Part shown: positions 1-9,326 of the stretch, piece after piece
How the letters are laid out: every line of letters starts with the position of its first letter
Numbering within the stretch: position 1 is the first letter of the stretch
DNA from: Bacillus sp. AFS073361
GTDB taxonomy: Bacteria; Bacillota; Bacilli; Bacillales; Cytobacillaceae
Reading direction: 5' to 3'
Length of the DNA stretch: 64,000 nucleotides
Assembly: GCF_002567005.1 (NCBI RefSeq)
Contig: NZ_NUZU01000037.1
Span: forward strand, 245,108 to 309,107
Notes under the pieces: generated by a model
Told to the model about the DNA's origin: nothing
Database searches by the model: none
Seen by the model: only the letters and a program-made list of their open reading frames with translations
Position numbers and translations under genes: made by a program

Positions 1-368
1 TAGAATTGCCGTTGATTTTAAAAGGTGTAAATGAAAAGGAAAGAAAAGTGCAAACCGAAAGTATGCTGCAAAAAGTGGGATTACTAGATTACCAGGATCA
101 TTATCCTGGAGAGCTGTCAGGCGGGCAGCAGCAGCGGGTAAGTATCGCTCGTGCCTTAATTGTCAATCCCCCGATTATTCTTGCCGATGAACCAACAGGC
201 AGCCTTGATAGTGAAACAGAGGAAGAGTTATTGAAATTCATTAAAGAATTAAACAGAGATTTGGGAATCACCTTTTTGATTATCACTCATGATGACAAAG
301 TGGCTGAGATCGGGAACCGCAAGATTGAGTTAATAGATGGCCGCATGGCTGAGGAGGTGCTGGTATGA
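1..368 (+). CDS. ABC transporter ATP-binding protein, MacB/LolD type (5' end outside window)
   Basis: This is the C-terminal part of an ATPase that powers a MacB/FtsX-type exporter at the cytoplasmic membrane. The frame is already open at base 3, so the Walker A half lies upstream of the window. What is visible is the signature motif LSGGQQQRVSIARAL, the Walker B plus D-loop segment IILADEPTGSLD and the switch histidine in IITHDD. The order and spacing are those of the LolD/MacB/YknY subfamily. The stop overlaps the start of the permease gene (ATGA), so the two are translationally coupled and are very likely one transporter. The substrate is unknown; an adaptor protein may be encoded upstream. 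Confidence 0.93.
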   Translation, partial: ELPLILKGVNEKERKVQTESMLQKVGLLDYQDHYPGELSGGQQQRVSIARALIVNPPIILADEPTGSLDSETEEELLKFIKELNRDLGITFLIITHDDKVAEIGNRKIELIDGRMAEEVLV

Positions 369-1717
369 AACTAAGAGATCAATTTCGCTTCGTCCGCCAG
401 AATATGAAGAAAAATAGAACAAGAGTATTTATGACGATTCTTGCCACAGCGATGGGTTGTGCCTTCTTAATTGTACTCGCCTCAGTAGGGTTTGGATTAC
501 AGAAATCGGTGGTAAAGGAAATCACCGAACGAAGGGTCATAACCCAAATTGATGTTCATGGTAAGGAAACAAAAGATGAAGGGGTGTATCGCGCATTAAA
601 TGATAAAGATGTCCAATTGTTTGAAAAGATAAACGATGTAAAAGCGGTGACAAGAAGGAAAATGTTACAGCAGGAGGGTGTTTTTTCAATTGGAAAATAT
701 CAAGAATCGGCACCAACTTTTGTGGCGAATTTTCCAGCTGAATTAAAAGCTGGTTTTGAATTATCGGAAGGGCATTTGCCAAAAGGGAAAAATGAAGTGG
801 TCATTGGCTATAATTTCTTAACTAATCTTGCTGACAAGGATGCGGGCGAAGATTTGTATAATGAAAAAGGACAGATTAAAGGTGAGTATCTCTATAAAGG
901 AGAGTTACTTGGAAAAGACATTGTATTAACTGTCCAACAGTTTAAAGAGGGAAAACAAATAGAAAAAAAGATCCCATTAAAAATAGTGGGTATCTCTAAA
1001 AAGCCAACAAAAGAATGGGCACAGGATAGTAGTGTCTTTATTTCTGATGAGATGTTAACTGAAATTGAGAGGTTTACGGGGACACCCAAAGGATACATGT
1101 TGGATATTAATACAAAAGAGATACCGGAAGATCTTGTAAACAATAAAAATATGTATGATGAAGTAAAGATTTATGCAAAAAACATGGAAGCAGTCCAAAG
1201 TATCTCTGACCAATTAAAAGAAAAGAATTATGCAACATATTCTGTTGTCAATGAATTAAAAGAGGTCAATATGGTGTTTATGATTGCAAAGGCTGGCCTT
1301 ATATTTATTGGTACAATTGCTATTCTCATTGCTTCCATTGGTATTTACAATACGATGACGATGGCGGTGACTGAGCGGGCCCCTGATATTGGCATCATGA
1401 AAGCAATCGGTGCCAACCCGAAAACCATTAAACGAATCTTTCTGCTTGAAAGCAGTTATATTGGGCTAATCGGTGCTCTTATTGGGACGATCGTTTCGTA
1501 TGGAATTAGCTATACGGTTAATTTTGCCATTCCATTAATTATCAAACAGGCGTTTGGCCAAGAAACAGAATTAGACCTAATTTTTAGTGATATTCCGCTT
1601 GTTTTACCGATTATCTGTGTGGTAATTTGTTACGCTGTAACTATCATTTCAGGATTACGCCCAGCACAGCGCGCAACAAAGGTTGATGTCTTAAAAGCTA
1701 TGAGAAGAGAAGTGTAA
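365..1717 (+). CDS. ABC transporter permease, MacB/FtsX type
   Basis: Integral membrane subunit of the exporter whose ATPase ends just before it (4-base ATGA overlap). The 450 residues follow the MacB plan: an N-terminal membrane segment (about residues 20-45), a long extracytoplasmic domain (about 50-310), then three membrane segments (about 310-335, 360-390, 410-435) forming the FtsX domain. The motif TERAPDIGIMKAIGANPKTI, the cytoplasmic coupling region typical of this family, sits after the second membrane segment. It is somewhat longer than B. subtilis YknZ because of a larger outer domain. Likely role is export of a lipid, peptide or toxic compound; the substrate cannot be read from the sequence. 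Confidence 0.92.
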   Translation: MKLRDQFRFVRQNMKKNRTRVFMTILATAMGCAFLIVLASVGFGLQKSVVKEITERRVITQIDVHGKETKDEGVYRALNDKDVQLFEKINDVKAVTRRKMLQQEGVFSIGKYQESAPTFVANFPAELKAGFELSEGHLPKGKNEVVIGYNFLTNLADKDAGEDLYNEKGQIKGEYLYKGELLGKDIVLTVQQFKEGKQIEKKIPLKIVGISKKPTKEWAQDSSVFISDEMLTEIERFTGTPKGYMLDINTKEIPEDLVNNKNMYDEVKIYAKNMEAVQSISDQLKEKNYATYSVVNELKEVNMVFMIAKAGLIFIGTIAILIASIGIYNTMTMAVTERAPDIGIMKAIGANPKTIKRIFLLESSYIGLIGALIGTIVSYGISYTVNFAIPLIIKQAFGQETELDLIFSDIPLVLPIICVVICYAVTIISGLRPAQRATKVDVLKAMRREV

Positions 1718-1824
1718 TGTAATGAATAAAGATTAAAACCTTTGATACTTGCGGACAACCATTTCCTCATCCAAGCATATGTTAATAGAAAGATTGTTAA
1801 CTATAAAGGGAGAGGATGGGGAAG

Positions 1825-2091
1825 ATGATTAACTGGAAAGTCCGATTAAGAAACAAGAACTGGGTAATCGCATTTGTATCCCAAATTATGATTGTGGCTC
1901 AGATGCTGCTAGAGTGTTTAAATTCCTTTGGAATCATTGATTTTCAGCTGACTGATTCGATACAGAATAGTGTGTTAACTTTTGTTAATGCCGTCTTTGT
2001 TGTGTTGTCGTTGTTAGGAATAGTACAGGATCCAACCACAAAGGGATATAAGGATAGTGAACGAGCGTTAACATACAAGGATCCAAACTAG
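1825..2091 (+). CDS. phage phi LC3-family holin-like protein
   Basis: Small protein (88 residues from this start) with two hydrophobic segments (about 12-32 and 45-65) and the C-terminal signature LGIVQDPTTKGYKDSERALTY, here given only to locate it, which is characteristic of phi LC3/Dp-1-type phage holins. Such holins form membrane lesions that let an endolysin reach the wall. I chose the ATG at 1825 because AAAGGGAGAGG ends 9 bases upstream; the ATG at 1816 lies directly against that ribosome binding site. There is no endolysin or other phage gene nearby, so this is an orphan, either a prophage relic or a domesticated chromosomal holin. A terminator follows. Confidence 0.85.
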   Translation: MINWKVRLRNKNWVIAFVSQIMIVAQMLLECLNSFGIIDFQLTDSIQNSVLTFVNAVFVVLSLLGIVQDPTTKGYKDSERALTYKDPN

Positions 2092-2099
2092 TGTAATAT

Positions 2100-2131
2100 A
2101 GTCAGTTCCATAATCGGGACTGGCTTTTTTG
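2100..2131 (+). terminator. intrinsic terminator after holin-like gene
   Basis: Arms AGTCAGTTCC and GGGACTGGCT pair with wobbles around a short loop and are followed by TTTTTT. Confidence 0.8.
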
Positions 2132-2224
2132 TTCTTAGAACAGTGAGAAAATTCTTTACATTAGTCATACAAATTGATTTACTAGATATTGACTAAAAAA
2201 AATTCTGAGAGGCAGTACATATAT

Positions 2225-3448
2225 ATGGTAAAAGTAAAAAACTATATCAGGCAATTTCATCCAATCGTCTGGGTGTTATTAATAGGAACCGTTTTATCAC
2301 GAGGCGCTTCTTTTATGACTCTTCCTTTCCTATCTATCTACTTATCCAGGCATATGGATCTGTCGCCAATCGTCATCGGCTTAACCGTAGGGATGAGTCC
2401 ATTAATGGCAACAGTTGGTGGTTTTATTGGCGGTCATTTATCAGATCGGTTTGGACGTAAACCTGTCATGCTCATCTCATTATTTACGGTCGCCCTTGTT
2501 TATTATGGATTTACGGTTGCAAATAGTGAGGGCTGGTTTATCCTTTTAAACGCATTAAACGGACTGTCCAACTCATTTTTTGAGCCAACCGCTCAAGCCC
2601 TAATGGCGGATTTAACCGATAAAGAAAAGCGGATGAAGGTATATTCATTACGATATACAGCCATGAATATTGGAGCATCGGTAGGTCCGTTAGTTGGAGC
2701 ATACTTAGCCAGTACATCCGCAAAGCTATCCTTTGCAATAACTGGAACCACTTATTTAATGTATGCAATGGTGCTAGTGTACCTGATGAAGAGACTAGTC
2801 CTAACTCAGCCTGGACAAAACAAGAAGGGTGTCTCTTTCGGTGATGCATTTAAAATTATTAGAACGGATAAAGCATTAAGGTATCTAATCATTGGTATTA
2901 TTTTGGTCAATATGGGCTATGTACAAATTGATTCCAACTTGCCGCAAATACTTGAAGGTACAGTCGAAAATGGCATTGTCATTTTTTCAACACTGATTAC
3001 AATAAATGCGGTAATGGTTGTTTTCCTGCAAATGCCCATTAGTCACATTGCTGAGAAGTTCCGGTTAATGCAGGTAATGGTTGTTGGTGCTGTATTTATG
3101 GCAGCAGGATTAGTTGTCTTTAGTTTTGTGAACGGCTGGGTATCTGCCATCCTAGCCATTGTGTTCCTAACCATAGGTGAAATTTTAATTTTCCCTTCCA
3201 ACAGCATGATGATTGATCAATTGGCACCCGAACATTTGCGTGGAACTTATTTCGGGGCAGCACAATTTCGGAAGATTGGAAATTTTTTAGGGCCAATTAT
3301 TGGCGGCTTTCTACTTAGTCAGTTTCAAGGCCAAATCATGTTTTGGGTTCTCACGATCACAACTCTGGGTAGTGTGGTTTTCTTCTTAGCAGGAAATAAA
3401 TTTTACAGAATTAACGAAAAAACTCCAAACCTTGAGAAAACAATTTGA
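2225..3448 (+). CDS. MFS transporter (drug-efflux-like)
   Basis: Twelve hydrophobic segments over about 407 residues make this a major facilitator superfamily proton antiporter. The loop 2-3 motif A is clear: GGHLSDRFGRKPVML. A second, weaker copy lies between segments 8 and 9 (ISHIAEKFRLMQVMV), as expected for a 12-segment carrier. The frame is open to a TTG at 2189, but the ATG at 2225 is preceded by GAGAGG at 2207-2212 and gives the normal family N-terminus, so I prefer it. The gene stands alone and converges with the aldo/keto reductase gene. The substrate is unknown; families with this profile often export antimicrobials. Confidence 0.87.
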   Translation: MVKVKNYIRQFHPIVWVLLIGTVLSRGASFMTLPFLSIYLSRHMDLSPIVIGLTVGMSPLMATVGGFIGGHLSDRFGRKPVMLISLFTVALVYYGFTVANSEGWFILLNALNGLSNSFFEPTAQALMADLTDKEKRMKVYSLRYTAMNIGASVGPLVGAYLASTSAKLSFAITGTTYLMYAMVLVYLMKRLVLTQPGQNKKGVSFGDAFKIIRTDKALRYLIIGIILVNMGYVQIDSNLPQILEGTVENGIVIFSTLITINAVMVVFLQMPISHIAEKFRLMQVMVVGAVFMAAGLVVFSFVNGWVSAILAIVFLTIGEILIFPSNSMMIDQLAPEHLRGTYFGAAQFRKIGNFLGPIIGGFLLSQFQGQIMFWVLTITTLGSVVFFLAGNKFYRINEKTPNLEKTI

Positions 3449-3450
3449 GT

Positions 3451-3482
3451 AAAAAATGCCTCTGGAAAGGAAACCAGAGGCA
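3451..3482 (-). terminator. terminator between convergent genes
   Basis: Perfect 9-bp stem TGCCTCTGG/CCAGAGGCA with an 8-base loop. Six A residues on the left become the U-run for the minus-strand reductase gene; it may also stop transcripts from the left. Confidence 0.85.
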
Positions 3483-3492
3483 TCATCTTTAT

Positions 3493-4437
3493 CTATCTAA
3501 GGATATCTTCAATTCTTGCCAGAGTTTCATCGTTAAGCTTAACACCCGACGCTTTAACATTTTCCTCCAATTGCTCAGGACGGCTTGCACCGACAAGTGC
3601 ACTGGCTACATTCTCTTGCCGCAAGATCCAAGCAAGGGCAAGATTAGCGAGGGAAAGTTCATTGTCTTGGGCTACCTCTTTTAAAAGTTCTACTTTATCA
3701 AGGTTCTCATCCATTAATAAGCCAAAAAGATTGCTGTATTTTTCCTGTGAAGCCCTGCTCCCGGTTGGAGCTTGTTGGCCTTTTTTATACTTGCCAGTCA
3801 GGACACCCTGGGCGAGCGGGGACCAGACAACCTGCCCAATTCCATGCTTTTCACTTACAGGCAGGACTTCTTTTTCAATATAACGTTGTAGCATGCTGTA
3901 TTGCGGCTGATTGACTACTATACGATCAAGCAGCTTTTTGTCGGCAAGATGAACAGCTTCGGTAATTTGTTCAGCCGTCCACTCACTTACTCCAACATAC
4001 AAGACTTTTCCTTGACGGACTAAATCATCAAGTGCACGTAAAGTTTCGTCGAGCGGTGTATGAGGGTCATAACGATGGCAATAATATACGTCTACATAAT
4101 CAGTGTTAAGACGTTTAAGACTAGCATGGCATTGTTCAATTACATGCTTACGAGATAATCCTTTATCATTCGGACCATCACCCATTGGCCAGAATACTTT
4201 AGTAGCCAATACAAAAGAATCACGTACATATTTTTTTAGGGCCTTTCCTACTACGATTTCAGCTTCCCCACGCATATAAACATTGGCCGTATCAAAAAAG
4301 TTGATCCCTAATTCGTAGGCTTTATCAATCGAAGCGGCTGCATTTTGTTCCTCTACATAGCCTCCGTATGTAAGCCAGCTTCCTAAGCTTATTTCACTTA
4401 CCTTTAAGCCAGTGTTTCCTAAGCGACGATATTCCAT
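3493..4437 (-). CDS. aldo/keto reductase (Kv-beta/YghZ-like group)
   Basis: NAD(P)H-dependent cytosolic oxidoreductase with the TIM-barrel sequence signatures of the AKR superfamily. The full catalytic tetrad is present: Asp49 and Tyr54 in FFDTANVY, Lys80 in LATKVF and His121 in YYCHRYD. The C-terminal cofactor segment reads ALVGASRPEQLEENV. Length (314 residues) is normal for bacterial homologues of the potassium-channel beta subunit. These enzymes reduce aldehydes and ketones such as methylglyoxal, but the physiological substrate cannot be deduced. The gene is monocistronic, ending at a shared terminator with the MFS gene. Confidence 0.92.
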   Translation of the reverse strand: MEYRRLGNTGLKVSEISLGSWLTYGGYVEEQNAAASIDKAYELGINFFDTANVYMRGEAEIVVGKALKKYVRDSFVLATKVFWPMGDGPNDKGLSRKHVIEQCHASLKRLNTDYVDVYYCHRYDPHTPLDETLRALDDLVRQGKVLYVGVSEWTAEQITEAVHLADKKLLDRIVVNQPQYSMLQRYIEKEVLPVSEKHGIGQVVWSPLAQGVLTGKYKKGQQAPTGSRASQEKYSNLFGLLMDENLDKVELLKEVAQDNELSLANLALAWILRQENVASALVGASRPEQLEENVKASGVKLNDETLARIEDILR

Positions 4438-4640
4438 TTTATTAATTCCCTCCTAAAAAATTTCGTTACTCAAAATAAAAATACAACAAAATTTACCTAA
4501 AAGTCCACAATTTAGTGAGTTTTTGCTAAAATAAGAATATACAGATATTTACAAAGTAAATTATACGAAAATTTGTGATAGCTTTTCTATTAGGTTTTTT
4601 CGAATAAGATTTATTATCTATTTGAAAAGGAGTTCTTACA

Positions 4641-4868
4641 ATGTGGTTTTGGATCATTATTTCATCACTATTGTTTGTCCTATTGCTGATAGTTGAGGAA
4701 TTTACCTATTATTTTTGGAATCGGTATGTGTATGGGCCAAATATAAAAGGTAAAAGGAGATGGTTAAGTAGACTAGTACTAGGTACGGTTGTATTAATTA
4801 AAAGGTTGTTCCGCAGAAGAGAAAAAGAATTACCAAAAACGAAGACAGATAAGGGCCTTCCATTATAA
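4641..4868 (+). CDS. small basic membrane protein, unknown function
   Basis: I do not recognise this 75-residue protein. It starts with one long hydrophobic helix (residues 2-20), followed by an aromatic stretch EEFTYYFWNRYVYGPN, a basic loop, a second weakly hydrophobic segment (about 45-55) and a strongly basic tail RRREKELPKTK. AAAAGGAG lies 9 bases before the ATG and a terminator overlaps the stop codon, so it looks like a real single-gene unit. The charge pattern predicts an outside N-terminus and cytoplasmic C-terminus. Confidence 0.65.
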   Translation: MWFWIIISSLLFVLLLIVEEFTYYFWNRYVYGPNIKGKRRWLSRLVLGTVVLIKRLFRRREKELPKTKTDKGLPL

Positions 4869-4888
4869 GGGAGGCTCTTATTTATTTT
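4853..4888 (+). terminator. terminator overlapping the stop of the small membrane protein gene
   Basis: GGGCCTTCC pairs with GGGAGGCTC (two wobbles) around ATTATAA, which contains the TAA stop; a T-rich run follows. Confidence 0.7.
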
Positions 4889-5129
4889 AATTCGTGGGAT
4901 TTTGTTTTTTCTTTTTCTTATTTAAATAACCGCCAAAGGTATCGATGATGAAAAACAATAGAAATAAAAAAATTATTACATATTCAGCGGGTTCCATTAC
5001 TTTAAAAGGGTTTACCGCCTTCCAAATAATTCCTGAAATACTTATACCCATTAAAAGATCTAGTGAAACAATTAGGATTACACTAAACGTCGCCAATAAG
5101 CAAGTTACAAAAAATATTTTCAACACCAT
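4887..5129 (-). CDS. small two-helix membrane protein, unknown function
   Basis: About 80 residues with two clear membrane helices (about 3-27 and 47-68) and a lysine-rich tail KKKKKQNPTN. The segment PFKVMEPAEYVIIFLFLLFF resembles a small family of uncharacterised Bacillus membrane proteins, from memory. The frame is open to an ATG at 5147, but AAAGGTG lies just before the internal ATG at 5129, which I prefer. The opposite strand also has an open frame here (4945-5172), but it lacks comparable structure and I treat it as a shadow. Confidence 0.6.
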   Translation of the reverse strand: MVLKIFFVTCLLATFSVILIVSLDLLMGISISGIIWKAVNPFKVMEPAEYVIIFLFLLFFIIDTFGGYLNKKKKKQNPTN

Positions 5130-5308
5130 CACACCTTTTGGTATCATATTGTCTTTATTCTTTAATTATTAGTAGTTCCTTATTCCAGTTTAAAAATGTT
5201 TATCATGCTTGTTTTAACCTTTTTCAATGGGATAAAGTGGCAGCCTTTGGGCAATATATCCAATAATGGATGAAAAGTAAATAAATAATCGTAAGCGAGG
5301 CGGGTATT

Positions 5309-6913
5309 GTGTCGATTTTGTCTAAAATGCTCAAAAATAAACAAAAAAAGAGACAGGACGATAATTATAAGCAAAAACAAGATCCGCAAAAACCAGAGGA
5401 TTTGCCTATTTTAAGAGATTATCAAGAGAATATCTCTCGTTTAAAAGAGGAGACTGGCAATGGCAGCGATATAAACGTCCGCGAGTTTAAGATCGGTTCC
5501 CATAAAGGCGGACTTGTTTTTATTGATGGATTGGCTAGTGATCAAGCTATAGCCGACTTTATTCTAGAATCAGTGATAGAAAAAGAAGTACCCGAAGGAC
5601 CGATAGATATTTTTCAATTCATGATGGATGAAACAATGGCACTGGGAAATGTAAAGACAATTGAAAATTGGAATCAAGTATTTGATTCATTATTTTCTGG
5701 AAATACAGTCATCTTTTTGCAAGGATGCAACAAAGCAATTAGCGGCGAAACCAAAGGCTGGGAAAAGCGGGCCATTTCAGAACCCTCAACCCAATTATCG
5801 ATTCGAGGTCCAAAAGATTCATTTACAGAGACACTCCGGACGAACACGGCTTTAATACGCCGTCGTGTAAAAAGCCCTAACTTACGGGTAGATTCCATGA
5901 AAATAGGTACTGTTTCCCAATCTGATATCGCAATCTTATATATTGATGGAATTGCCAATGAAAAAATTGTTGGTGAAGTTAAAGAAAGGCTTCAACGAAT
6001 CAATATCGATTCCGTCCTCGGTTCTGGTTATATAGAGCAATTAATTGAGGATCAAACTTGGACAACATTCCCAACAACGTACCATTCAGAAAGACCGGAT
6101 GTCGTTACATCCCATTTATTAGAGGGGAGAATTGCGATCATTTGTGATGGCACTCCATTTGTTGTGACAGTTCCAGCTATCTTTATTCAATTTTTCCAAG
6201 CACCAGATGATTATTATTCACGATTTGACATTTCAACTGGTATACGAATATTAAGAATTCTAGCCTTCCTTATTGCCGTAATTGGACCATCCGTTTATAT
6301 TGCCGCGACTACCTTTCATCAAGAAATGATTCCGACAACCATGGCAATCGCTATTGCGGCCCAACGTGAAAGTGTTCCATTTCCAGCCTTTGTTGAGGCA
6401 TTAATTATGGAAGTAACGTTTGAAATATTAAGGGAAGCGGGATTAAGACTTCCAAGGGCTGTTGGCCAAGCCGTTTCGATAGTAGGGGCCCTGGTTATTG
6501 GGCAGGCCGCAGTACAGGCTGGGTTCGTTTCGCCAGTAATGGTTATTGTGGTTTCGATTACCGCCATCGCAAATTTTTCCACTCCCGTTTTTGCTATGGC
6601 GATTGCAGCAAGATTAGTTCGCTTTGTTTTAATGGGATTAGCGACAGTATTGGGATTTTATGGAATCATGTTAGGGCTAATGTTCATGACGATCCATTTA
6701 TGTTCACTTCGTTCATTTGGAATTCCGTACATGATGCCGCTCGCACCTTTTAACCTTCATAATCAACAAGATGCATTTGTTCGTTTTCCTGTCTGGGCTA
6801 TCAAAAATAGACCAATGTTTATTAGTAAAGGCAACATGAAAAGGACCGGGGAAAACCAAAAGCCTGGACCTCCAAAGCAATCGGAAAATCAATCTAAAAA
6901 TGGTGAAGAATAA
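5309..6913 (+). CDS. gerKA: spore germination receptor A subunit, GerA family
   Basis: A subunit of a nutrient germinant receptor in the inner spore membrane. The 534 residues show the GerAA plan: a hydrophilic N-terminal half (1-300) with the two-lobed cytosolic domain, including GGLVFIDGLASDQAIADFI, then a cluster of membrane helices (about 310-450) and a hydrophilic tail rich in K, P and Q. The segment near the C-terminus, PYMMPLAPFNLHNQQDAFVR, is typical of GerKA/GerAA proteins. Start is GTG at 5309 with GCGAGGCGGG just upstream. It is the first of four tightly spaced genes in A-C-B-B order, matching gerK-type operons (A-C-B) plus an extra B. The symbol gerKA is by gene order and overall likeness. 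Confidence 0.9.
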   Translation: MSILSKMLKNKQKKRQDDNYKQKQDPQKPEDLPILRDYQENISRLKEETGNGSDINVREFKIGSHKGGLVFIDGLASDQAIADFILESVIEKEVPEGPIDIFQFMMDETMALGNVKTIENWNQVFDSLFSGNTVIFLQGCNKAISGETKGWEKRAISEPSTQLSIRGPKDSFTETLRTNTALIRRRVKSPNLRVDSMKIGTVSQSDIAILYIDGIANEKIVGEVKERLQRINIDSVLGSGYIEQLIEDQTWTTFPTTYHSERPDVVTSHLLEGRIAIICDGTPFVVTVPAIFIQFFQAPDDYYSRFDISTGIRILRILAFLIAVIGPSVYIAATTFHQEMIPTTMAIAIAAQRESVPFPAFVEALIMEVTFEILREAGLRLPRAVGQAVSIVGALVIGQAAVQAGFVSPVMVIVVSITAIANFSTPVFAMAIAARLVRFVLMGLATVLGFYGIMLGLMFMTIHLCSLRSFGIPYMMPLAPFNLHNQQDAFVRFPVWAIKNRPMFISKGNMKRTGENQKPGPPKQSENQSKNGEE

Positions 6914-8124
6914 TGAAAAAATTCTTGCTTGTGATGTTGGTATTAATAATGTTTATACCAATCCTCAGTGCATGTTGGAATCAGAAAGAACTCACAGACT
7001 TGGCCTTTGTGATGGCACTGGGTATTGATCGGGGAGACGATAATTTGTACCATGTCTCCTTTCAGCTTGTTAATCCTGCGAATGTTTCAGCAGGACAAAC
7101 TGGAGGAGGTCAAGGTCTGCCGATTGCCGTTTATAAAAGCAAGGGGAGGACGATTACAGAAGCAGCGAGAAATGCAACGAAAAAAGTTTCCCGACGGCTA
7201 TATTATGCACATACCAATTTAGTGGTTATAAGTGAAGAGGTAGCTAGGGATAGAACTTTAATGCTTAAAATGCTGGATGCCTTTGCAAGGGACCCAGAGT
7301 TCAGAACTACTACAGAGATCGTTATTGCAAGAGGTTCTAGCGCAGAGCAAATCGTAACTACGCTGACTATTCTTGATAAACTGCCTGTTACCAAAATTAC
7401 TAAAGAGTTAAAATTTACAGAATCAATGAAAGGGGAGAACATGAGTATAAGTATTGATGATTTGATTGACGGAATCGTCGGAAACGGGAAAGAACCGATA
7501 TTAAATGGTTATAAACTAATTGGAATAAAAGAAGAAGCCAATAAAGCAACCAATCTGCAAAAAACAACCACGGATGCTTTTCTCTCAGCGGATGGACTCG
7601 CAGTCATTAAAGATGGGGCATTGATTGATTGGATAGAAAGTAAAAAGTCTCGCGGGGTCATATGGATTTTAAATAAAGCCAAGAGTACTGATATTACCCT
7701 TAAATGGAATGGGAAGAAAAATGCCCTTAGTATCGTCCCTATTCGGTCAAAAACCAAGGTTTCACCTGTATTTAAAAACGGAAAACCCGTTATTAATATA
7801 AAGATTGAGAACGAGGGCTGGGTGAGTGAAGCAAATACAGCTATTGACTTGATGGATCCAAAAACGATAGGAAAAATTGAAAAGTTAACGGAGAAAGCAA
7901 TTAAGAAGGAAGTACAGACGACTGTGAAGGAAGTGAAAAGGCTAAAGTGCGATATTTTTGGGTTTGGTGATGTTGTTCATAAAGCCAATCCTGTCCTATG
8001 GAAAAAACTAAAGGGAGATTGGAACAATTATTTTGCAGACATTGAGGTGAATGTTAAGGTGGATACTTACGTCCGGCGTGAAGGGGTTCGGACGAATCCG
8101 TTTTGGTCTGATATTAATAAATAA
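6913..8124 (+). CDS. gerKC: spore germination lipoprotein C subunit, Ger(x)C family
   Basis: Lipoprotein subunit of the germinant receptor, anchored on the outer face of the inner spore membrane. The signal peptide ends in a lipobox ILSAC with Cys21 as the diacylglyceryl site, followed by WNQKELTDLAFVMALGIDRG, the conserved start of Ger(x)C proteins. The C-terminal part (about 220-390) is the conserved three-subdomain fold region ending in WNNYFADIEVNVKVDTYVRR. Start ATG shares one base with the gerKA stop (TAATG), so translation is coupled. Length 403 is normal. Confidence 0.92.
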   Translation: MKKFLLVMLVLIMFIPILSACWNQKELTDLAFVMALGIDRGDDNLYHVSFQLVNPANVSAGQTGGGQGLPIAVYKSKGRTITEAARNATKKVSRRLYYAHTNLVVISEEVARDRTLMLKMLDAFARDPEFRTTTEIVIARGSSAEQIVTTLTILDKLPVTKITKELKFTESMKGENMSISIDDLIDGIVGNGKEPILNGYKLIGIKEEANKATNLQKTTTDAFLSADGLAVIKDGALIDWIESKKSRGVIWILNKAKSTDITLKWNGKKNALSIVPIRSKTKVSPVFKNGKPVINIKIENEGWVSEANTAIDLMDPKTIGKIEKLTEKAIKKEVQTTVKEVKRLKCDIFGFGDVVHKANPVLWKKLKGDWNNYFADIEVNVKVDTYVRREGVRTNPFWSDINK

Positions 8125-8157
8125 CGCTTTTTTTAAAAGGTGGGAGAATGGTAATAC

Positions 8158-9264
8158 ATGGAAAAGGCGAAAGTTAGTTCCTTCCAAATGTTCGTTCTGA
8201 TTGTTATGTTTGAGATGGGGAGTGCCATTCTTCTTGGACTTGGATCACAAGTGAAACAGGACTCCTGGATCGCTATTTTGTTCGGATTAGCTGGCGGAAT
8301 CATTGTCTTTTTCATTTATTACCGCTTATATATGTACTTTCCTGACCTGCCTTTAACTAGTTATCTTCAAAAAATAGTTGGTAAATGGCTTGGACGGATA
8401 ATTGGCTTTTTATATATTATTTATTTTATTTATATTGCTTCAAGGGTATTGAGAGATTTCGGGGAGTTATTAACTACGACGATTTACAATAGCACCCCTT
8501 TGTTTGTAATCAATACATTGATGATTATTACTATTATCTATGGGCTCCATAAAGGGTTTGAAGTAATAGCCCGAGTAGGCGAAATATTTTTTGGAGTGGT
8601 CTATTTTGCAGCTATTTTAGGCATGCTGTTAATCGTTTTTTCTGGTTTGATTCATTTAGGAAACTTAAAACCAATTTTAGAAAATGGTTGGAAACCCATA
8701 ATAAAAACATTACTAAGAGAAACCATCGTCTTTCCCTTTGGTGAAATGGTTGTCTTTACGATGCTTCTCCCGTTTTTAAATGAGAAAAGTAAGGCTAAAA
8801 TTGTTTGTATTGGCGGGATGATCTTGGCTGGAATAAATATTACTATTACATCGATTGTTAATATTACTGTATTAGGAGTGAGCCTCTATTATCGTTCCAC
8901 CTTCCCCTTATTAACCACGATAGGAAAAATCCAGATTGCCGATTTTATCGAACGTTTAGATGTATTATTTATGCTCTATTTAATCATTGGTGGTTTTTTT
9001 AAAATTTCCATTTTTTATTATGCAGCGGTAGCAGGGGCTGCTGATATCTTTCAAATTAAAAATCAACGAAAGCTTGGATTCCCTATTGGACTTATCGTTT
9101 TGTTTTCATCAATAACGATTGCATCTAATTTTGCAGAATTTATTAAGGAGGGGGTAGATATTGTTACACTGTATTTATCTTGGCCCTTTCAAATTATAAT
9201 CCCATCCATCTTACTAATCATTGCGTTTTTTCGTGATCGAAAGAAAAGAACAAGTTCAGCTTAA
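8158..9264 (+). CDS. gerKB: spore germination receptor B subunit (first copy), GerAB family permease
   Basis: Ten-helix membrane protein of the APC superfamily (endospore germination permease). B subunits carry the germinant-binding pocket. The 368 residues are almost entirely hydrophobic with short loops; conserved family segments include FEMGSAILLGLG near the N-terminus, RVLRDFGELL and PLLTTIGKIQIADFIERLD. GGTGGGAG precedes the ATG. It lies 33 bases after gerKC and is followed 62 bases later by a paralogue of identical length (see 9327). Confidence 0.92.
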   Translation: MEKAKVSSFQMFVLIVMFEMGSAILLGLGSQVKQDSWIAILFGLAGGIIVFFIYYRLYMYFPDLPLTSYLQKIVGKWLGRIIGFLYIIYFIYIASRVLRDFGELLTTTIYNSTPLFVINTLMIITIIYGLHKGFEVIARVGEIFFGVVYFAAILGMLLIVFSGLIHLGNLKPILENGWKPIIKTLLRETIVFPFGEMVVFTMLLPFLNEKSKAKIVCIGGMILAGINITITSIVNITVLGVSLYYRSTFPLLTTIGKIQIADFIERLDVLFMLYLIIGGFFKISIFYYAAVAGAADIFQIKNQRKLGFPIGLIVLFSSITIASNFAEFIKEGVDIVTLYLSWPFQIIIPSILLIIAFFRDRKKRTSSA

Positions 9265-9326
9265 GGCGAAATGGATTTTGGAATAGATGTACTAAATAAC
9301 CCTTCTAAAGGGGGGAAAATACTTAA

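Noticed and set aside
3445..3684. Plus-strand ORF after the MFS gene
   Set aside because: Runs through the terminator and antisense to the aldo/keto reductase; no ribosome site.
4945..5172. Plus-strand 75-residue ORF
   Set aside because: Antisense to a better minus-strand membrane protein with a ribosome site, helix pattern and lysine tail.
5180..5389. Minus-strand 69-residue ORF upstream of gerKA
   Set aside because: Overlaps the gerKA start and its N-terminal low-complexity region; the hydrophobic start is a by-product of A/T-rich codons.
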